Source: Laspinema sp963821735
GTDB taxonomy: Bacteria; Cyanobacteriota; Cyanobacteriia; Cyanobacteriales; Laspinemataceae
Assembly (NCBI GenBank): GCA_963821735.1
Contig: CAWGFK010000070.1
Span: forward strand, 868,001-932,000
Reading direction: 5' to 3'
Length of the DNA: 64,000 nucleotides
This document shows positions 59,979-64,000 of the stretch, in pieces. A program made the translations under genes and the position numbers. The notes beneath the pieces were generated by a model. The model was not told where the DNA came from and ran no database searches. It was given only the letters and a program-made list of their open reading frames with translations. Every line of letters begins with the position of its first letter. Position 1 is the stretch's first letter.

Positions 59979-61307
59979 ATGAGTCAAACGCCTCCAGTCT
60001 TACTGACCCTGCAAGAAAAAATTAAGGATCGCACTGCTATGGTGGGGGTGGTGGGTCTGGGATATGTGGGCTTGCCTTTTGCCGTAGAAAAAGCCAAAGT
60101 GGGCTTTCGAGTGTTGGGCATTGAGCAGAACCCCAGGCGGGCCGAACAAGTCAATCAAGGGGATAATTATATTGGCGATGTTAAAGATGAAGAATTAAAA
60201 CAGGTGGTCTCTAGCGGTCATTTGCAAGCCGTCTCAAGTTTTGACTGCGTGGCAGAGATGGATGTGATTGTCATCTGCGTTCCCACTCCCCTGACTAAGA
60301 ATCTCACCCCGAATTTAAGTTATATCGAAAGCGTTACGGAACAAATTTCTCAGCGTCTCAGACCAGGGCAGCTTGTGACGTTGGAATCAACCACTTATCC
60401 AGGAACGACTGATGAGGTGATGCGACCTCTGCTGGAGAAAACCAGCGGTTTGCAACAGGGGCAAGATTTCTTTTTGGCCCATTCTCCGGAACGGGTGGAC
60501 CCTGGGAATCAGCGCTATACTACGAAGAATACCAATAAAGTGGTGGGGGCTTCTGACCCTCATTCTTTGGCGGTGGCAACCCTGTTTTATGAACAGACCA
60601 TAGAAACGGTGGTGCCAGTGAGTAGTGCTAAGGCAGCGGAACTGGTTAAGGTATTTGAGAATACGTTTCGGGCGGTGAATATTGCCTTAGCGAATGAACT
60701 GGCTTTGTTATGCGATCGCCTGGAGTTAAATGTTTGGGAAGTCTTAGATGCGGCGAATACTAAACCTTTTGGGATTATGCCGTTTTATCCGGGGCCTGGG
60801 GTAGGGGGACACTGTATTCCGCTCGACCCTCATTACCTGGAATGGAAGGCTAAAGAGCATAATTTTGAAACCCATTTTATTGCCCTGGCAGGGGAAGTGA
60901 ACCGGAAAATGCCGGAATTTGTGCGCGAGAAAGTGGGGCGGGTGTTGAATCGGATTGGAAAAGCCCCCTCGCGATCGCAGGTTTTGGTGATTGGGGCTGC
61001 CTATAAAAAGGATATCAGCGATTGGCGTGAGTCTCCCTCTATTGCGATTATGGAGTTGCTGTTAAAAGATGGCGTCAATCTGACTTATCACGACCCCTAC
61101 GTTCCTGAGATTCAAGTCAGTGGGCATCATTTAGAATCGGTGGAACTCACTCAAGGGGCGATCGGTGATGTGGATTTAGTGATTATTGCCACGGATCATA
61201 GCAAAATAGATTATCTTGATGTGGTGGAAAAGGCTCAGGCGGTGCTCGATACCCGAGGGGTCACCCGCCACTTGAACTGTGAAAAAGAAAAGGTAACGTT
61301 GCTGTGA
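59979..61307 (+). CDS. wbpA: UDP-N-acetylglucosamine 6-dehydrogenase type nucleotide-sugar dehydrogenase
   Basis: The enzyme (442 residues) twice oxidises C6 of a UDP-sugar to a uronic acid with NAD. The NAD motif GLGYVGLP is near the N-terminus. Catalytic and substrate motifs include VPTPLTKNLTPNLSYI, SPERVDPGNQ, KVFENTFRAVNIALANE, GPGVGGHCIPLDPHYL with the catalytic cysteine, and AAYKKDISDWRESPS. The WbpA/WecC subgroup acts on UDP-GlcNAc or UDP-ManNAc. The genes after it match the WbpB, WbpD and WbpE steps, which favours UDP-GlcNAc. The next start overlaps its stop (GTGA). Confidence 0.9.
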   Translation: MSQTPPVLLTLQEKIKDRTAMVGVVGLGYVGLPFAVEKAKVGFRVLGIEQNPRRAEQVNQGDNYIGDVKDEELKQVVSSGHLQAVSSFDCVAEMDVIVICVPTPLTKNLTPNLSYIESVTEQISQRLRPGQLVTLESTTYPGTTDEVMRPLLEKTSGLQQGQDFFLAHSPERVDPGNQRYTTKNTNKVVGASDPHSLAVATLFYEQTIETVVPVSSAKAAELVKVFENTFRAVNIALANELALLCDRLELNVWEVLDAANTKPFGIMPFYPGPGVGGHCIPLDPHYLEWKAKEHNFETHFIALAGEVNRKMPEFVREKVGRVLNRIGKAPSRSQVLVIGAAYKKDISDWRESPSIAIMELLLKDGVNLTYHDPYVPEIQVSGHHLESVELTQGAIGDVDLVIIATDHSKIDYLDVVEKAQAVLDTRGVTRHLNCEKEKVTLL

Positions 61308-62251
61308 ATCAAGTCATCGTTGTGGGTGCAGGGAATTGGGGTCGCAATTTAATCCGAAACTTTTATGACTTAGAAGCTCTGGCGGGAGTTGCTGAAGTCA
61401 ATCCCGAACTCCGTTCTAAAGTAGCGGACCACTATCCAGAGGTTAAGCTGTATCAGAATTTTGAAGAAGCGCTGAAGACAGATATTCCAGCGATCGCCTT
61501 CGCCACACCAGCACCGACCCATTACGAGATGGCTAATGCTGCCTTAAAAGCAGGAAAGCACGTATTTGTTGAAAAACCTATGACCCTCCGCACAGAGGAA
61601 GCGCGCCAGTTAGCAACTTATGCGGATCAACAGGGTCAGATTTTGATGGTGGGTCATCTGCTGCTGTACCAACCTGCAATTACTTGGATGCGAGACTATC
61701 TGGCTACAGGAAAAGCGGGACAAGTTCTCCATGTTGCCGCACGACGCGCCAAGTTAGGGAGAGTTCGCCGTGAAGAAAATGTCTGGTGGTCTTTTGCACC
61801 CCATGATGTTTCCGTTGTGTTAGATTTACTCGGAAATCCTCAAGTGGAGCAAGTTCGGGCCAGTGGTCATGCCATGTTGCAAGCGGGGATTGAAGATAAC
61901 GTTTATGTTGACCTTGAATTTACCAGCGGACAAACGGCTCATATTCATTGTTCTTGGTATTGGCCTTTACTGGAACGCAATACCGTCGTTGTTGCTGAAA
62001 AGCAGATGCTGGTTTATGACGAAGTGGCTCAACAAGTCACAATTTACAATAAAGGGGTGGATGGGGACTTGAACAATCGAGATCAAGGCAGTGAAACGGT
62101 TCCTGTGGCTGAGGCCCAACCTTTGCGGATCGAATGTCAACATTTTTTGGATTGTCTAGCGACAGGACAACGACCTAGATCCGATGGATGGAATGGGGTT
62201 GCTGTCGTGGAAATTTTGGAGAAAGCAACGGAGGCGTTGCAACATGGCTAA
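61304..62251 (+). CDS. wbpB: Gfo/Idh/MocA oxidoreductase, WbpB-like
   Basis: GTG 61304 overlaps the wbpA stop by four bases. The 315-residue protein has the NAD motif VVGAGNWGRNLIRNF, the family lysine in HVFVEKPMTLR and FAPHDVSVVLDLLG with a likely catalytic histidine. By context it oxidises the 3-hydroxyl of UDP-N-acetylglucosaminuronate to a 3-keto sugar, which WbpE then aminates. The assignment to this substrate is from gene order. Confidence 0.83.
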   Translation: MNQVIVVGAGNWGRNLIRNFYDLEALAGVAEVNPELRSKVADHYPEVKLYQNFEEALKTDIPAIAFATPAPTHYEMANAALKAGKHVFVEKPMTLRTEEARQLATYADQQGQILMVGHLLLYQPAITWMRDYLATGKAGQVLHVAARRAKLGRVRREENVWWSFAPHDVSVVLDLLGNPQVEQVRASGHAMLQAGIEDNVYVDLEFTSGQTAHIHCSWYWPLLERNTVVVAEKQMLVYDEVAQQVTIYNKGVDGDLNNRDQGSETVPVAEAQPLRIECQHFLDCLATGQRPRSDGWNGVAVVEILEKATEALQHG

Positions 62252-62825
62252 TTTTTTTGTTCATCAATCTGCTTATGTGGATGAAGGGGCTGAGATTGGT
62301 GAAGGCAGCAAAATTTGGCATTTTTCCCATGTCATGGGCAAGTCTAAGATTGGGGAACATTGCATTTTGGGGCAGAACGTCTTTGTCGCCAATCAGGTAA
62401 CCGTTGGGAATTATTGCAAAATTCAGAATAATGTTTCCCTTTATGAGGGGGTGATTCTGGAGGATTATGTGTTTTGTGGTCCCAGCATGGTGTTTACCAA
62501 TGTTAAAACCCCTCGTTGCGAGTTTCCTCGGAATACCAGCAGCGATTACGCCACAACTTGGGTGAAGCGGGGGGCCAGTATTGGTGCGAATGCCACGATT
62601 GTTTGTGGGGTGACGCTCCATGAATGTGCTTTTGTGGCGGCGGGTGCAGTGGTGACTAAGGATGTCCCTGCTTATGCGATGGTGGCTGGGGTTCCCGCGA
62701 AAATTATGGGCTGGATGAGTGCCTATGGTGATGTGTTAAATTTTAACTCAGATGGCTATGCTGAGGATTCACAGGGGGCGAAATATCAGCAAGTTTCAAG
62801 GTACTCCGTACAAAGAGTGGGATAA
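62244..62825 (+). CDS. wbpD: Acyltransferase with left-handed beta-helix, WbpD-like
   Basis: ATG 62244 overlaps wbpB by eight bases and gives 193 residues; an upstream in-frame ATG at 62184 lies deep within wbpB. The hexapeptide repeats (AYVDEGAEIGEGSKIWHFSH, KIGEHCILGQNVFVANQVTV, GASIGANATIVCGVTLHECA) build a trimeric beta-helix with an acetyl-CoA site. WbpD adds the second acetyl group to UDP-2-acetamido-3-amino-glucuronate. FTNVKTPRCEFPRN is a WbpD-type substrate loop. Confidence 0.88.
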   Translation: MANFFVHQSAYVDEGAEIGEGSKIWHFSHVMGKSKIGEHCILGQNVFVANQVTVGNYCKIQNNVSLYEGVILEDYVFCGPSMVFTNVKTPRCEFPRNTSSDYATTWVKRGASIGANATIVCGVTLHECAFVAAGAVVTKDVPAYAMVAGVPAKIMGWMSAYGDVLNFNSDGYAEDSQGAKYQQVSRYSVQRVG

Positions 62826-62834
62826 ATTTTAAAC

Positions 62835-62906
62835 ATGAAAGCAATTACCAGTAAGCAAGCCAAGCAACAACTAGATGAAATCCCAAAGAGCGATTGGTTA
62901 GAATAA
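62835..62906 (+). CDS. Small open frame of 23 codons
   Basis: ATG 62835 to TAA 62904-62906 codes MKAITSKQAKQQLDEIPKSD and WLE. It begins nine bases after wbpD with no clear ribosome site. It may be a remnant of a longer helix-type gene or not translated at all. I do not recognise a family. Confidence 0.25.
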   Translation: MKAITSKQAKQQLDEIPKSDWLE

Positions 62907-62944
62907 TGGTGAGTACAGCATAGGGAAACCTCAGAGTTGAATTT

Positions 62945-63406
62945 ATGTCAAATTTAATAACCACCACTCTCAAAGAAATTTACGAGATTGATGAGTATCT
63001 TTGGTTGTCCGAAACGATTAAAATTTTGAGAAAAAGTCGCTTAGAAGACTTAGATCTAGAAAATTTAATCGAGGAACTGGAAAATTTGGGCAAACGAGAT
63101 TTAAACAAAGTCAGGAGCCTTTTAAGACAAATTATTATTCATCTTTTATTTCTGGAATATTGGCAAGAAGAGCGCGAGAGAAATTATCGTCACTGGAAGG
63201 GTGAAGTTACAGCTTTTAGAGCGGATTTGTCTGATAGTTTAACGACGACCTTAAAAAATAAATTACATGAAGATTTAGCATCAATTTATCAGACGGGTTT
63301 GAAAATTGTTCTGCAAAAAACAGGCTTATCTAAGGATGCCATTCCGGAAATCTGCCCCTACTCTTTGGAGCAATTATTGGATGATAGCTGGTATCCAGAA
63401 GATTAA
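62945..63406 (+). CDS. DUF29 domain-containing protein
   Basis: The 153-residue helical protein is typical for DUF29, a family abundant in cyanobacteria and of unknown function. It has IDEYLWLSETIKILRKSRLE, LDLENLIEELENLGKRDLNK, LLRQIIIHLLFLEYWQEERE and the end ICPYSLEQLLDDSWYPED. It interrupts the wbpD-wbpE order and is probably a later insertion rather than a sugar gene. Its base composition is more AT-rich than the flanking wbp genes. Confidence 0.88.
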   Translation: MSNLITTTLKEIYEIDEYLWLSETIKILRKSRLEDLDLENLIEELENLGKRDLNKVRSLLRQIIIHLLFLEYWQEERERNYRHWKGEVTAFRADLSDSLTTTLKNKLHEDLASIYQTGLKIVLQKTGLSKDAIPEICPYSLEQLLDDSWYPED

Positions 63407-63542
63407 GAAAGCGCTCGTGATATTTACTGTTTAATGTGAGTCTTATGTTTTTTGAGCATCCATTATGACCAAAAGATAGATAGGATTGGTAACAAAAGTT
63501 GTCCGATTTATATTATCCAATTCCCAACCCAAAACTTAGTAT

Positions 63543-64000
63543 ATGACTGAAATGAAAATTCCCGTTTTAGACCTGCACCCCCAGTACGAGCAAATCAAAG
63601 ACGAAGTTCAAGCCGCGATTAACCGCGTTTTAGAATCAGGCCAGTTTATTATGGGGCCTGATGTCAAGCTGTTTGAGCAGGAAGTGGCTGAGTATTTAGG
63701 GGTGAAGCACGCGATCGGGGTCAATTCGGGTACAGATGCCCTAGTGATTGGTTTGCGGGCTTTAGGAATTGGGGAAGGGGATGAAGTGATTACCACGCCC
63801 TTTTCTTTTTTTGCCACAGCAGAATCCATTAGCAATGTGGGGGCAAAGCCTGTTTTTGCGGATATTGACCCCAGAAGTTTCAATATTGACCCCAAGGAAA
63901 TCAAAGGGAAAATTACCCCTCGGACTAAGGCGATTATGCCTGTTCACCTCTATGGGCAACCCGCAGCGATGGGGCAAATTATGGAGATTGCCCAAGAGCA
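63543..64000 (+). CDS. wbpE: DegT/DnrJ/EryC1/StrS aminotransferase, WbpE-like, cut by window edge
   Basis: From ATG 63543 the frame is open to the end of the window (about 152 residues). It reads MKIPVLDLHPQYEQIKDEVQ, SGQFIMGPDVKLFEQEVAEY, GVNSGTDALVIGLRALGIGE, the ring-stacking region TPFSFFATAESISNVGAKPV and FADIDP, all typical of PLP-dependent sugar aminotransferases. The catalytic lysine lies past the edge. In this cluster it would aminate the 3-keto group formed by WbpB, using glutamate. Confidence 0.9.
   Translation, partial: MTEMKIPVLDLHPQYEQIKDEVQAAINRVLESGQFIMGPDVKLFEQEVAEYLGVKHAIGVNSGTDALVIGLRALGIGEGDEVITTPFSFFATAESISNVGAKPVFADIDPRSFNIDPKEIKGKITPRTKAIMPVHLYGQPAAMGQIMEIAQE

Overview
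The window comes from a cyanobacterium, most likely a filamentous, non-heterocystous member of the Oscillatoriales. Evidence: the palindrome GCGATCGC (HIP1) is scattered everywhere; the gene set is cyanobacterial (hetR, rpaB, sphR/sphS, nblB-like, the cytochrome b6f cofactor-assembly gene ccbB, cyanoexosortase); and the rRNA spacer carries only tRNA-Ile. The genus assignment is inference. No phage, transposase gene or CRISPR array was seen.

Layout. 1-5 kb: a methyltransferase cut by the left edge, a frameshifted [2Fe-2S] ferredoxin-like gene, a decayed vapBC-type toxin-antitoxin pair, ygfZ, a broken hypothetical gene and prs (PRPP synthase, frameshifted). 5-11 kb: a YqeY-like protein, a large Ser/Thr kinase, bioD and an M20 amidohydrolase. 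11-16.4 kb: a complete rRNA operon on the minus strand (16S, tRNA-Ile, 23S, 5S) with its promoter, sharing a terminator with the amidohydrolase. 16.4-23 kb: nadC (frameshifted), then the phosphate-starvation block sphR, sphS, phoU and a PhoX-type phosphatase (frameshifted), all on the minus strand. 23-30 kb: a creatininase-family protein, a WD40 protein, radA, rpaB, ccbB (frameshifted) and a DUF456 protein. 30-33.3 kb: a cyanoexosortase locus (HpsJ-like protein, associated protein, cyanoexosortase, PEP-CTERM substrate with a frameshift). 33.8-42 kb: rfbB, a CapA-like protein, an alpha/beta hydrolase, a second [2Fe-2S] ferredoxin-like gene, a CBS protein, an nblB-like HEAT protein and a GGDEF response regulator. 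42-46.5 kb: a MacB-type ABC exporter pair, a second WD40 gene (frameshifted) and tRNA-Val. 47-52.7 kb: sulfate uptake (sbpA-like copy with frameshift, NIL protein, intact sbpA, cysA, cysT, cysW). 53-59.4 kb: hetR, an FAD oxidoreductase, two tandem DUF2281 genes, a zinc alcohol dehydrogenase and a Uma2 nuclease. 60-64 kb: a wbpA-wbpB-wbpD-wbpE-type cluster for a diacetamido-uronic acid sugar nucleotide, running off the right edge.

Two themes cut across the window. First, nine genes are broken by single-base frameshifts, among them prs and nadC, which are normally indispensable. This is better explained by sequence or assembly error than by nine independent gene losses. The vapBC pair is different: it carries four in-frame nonsense codons and looks genuinely decayed. 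Second, a dispersed, partly palindromic repeat of about 100-130 bp occurs in at least four places. In one of them its terminal inverted repeat supplies the last codons and stop of a DUF2281 gene.

The most coherent systems are the cyanoexosortase/PEP-CTERM surface-protein locus, the phosphate regulon block, the sulfate transporter and the surface-polysaccharide cluster. I did not find a clear novel multi-gene defence or biosynthetic system; the strongest unusual signals are the repeat-derived protein terminus and the nonsense-riddled toxin-antitoxin pair.
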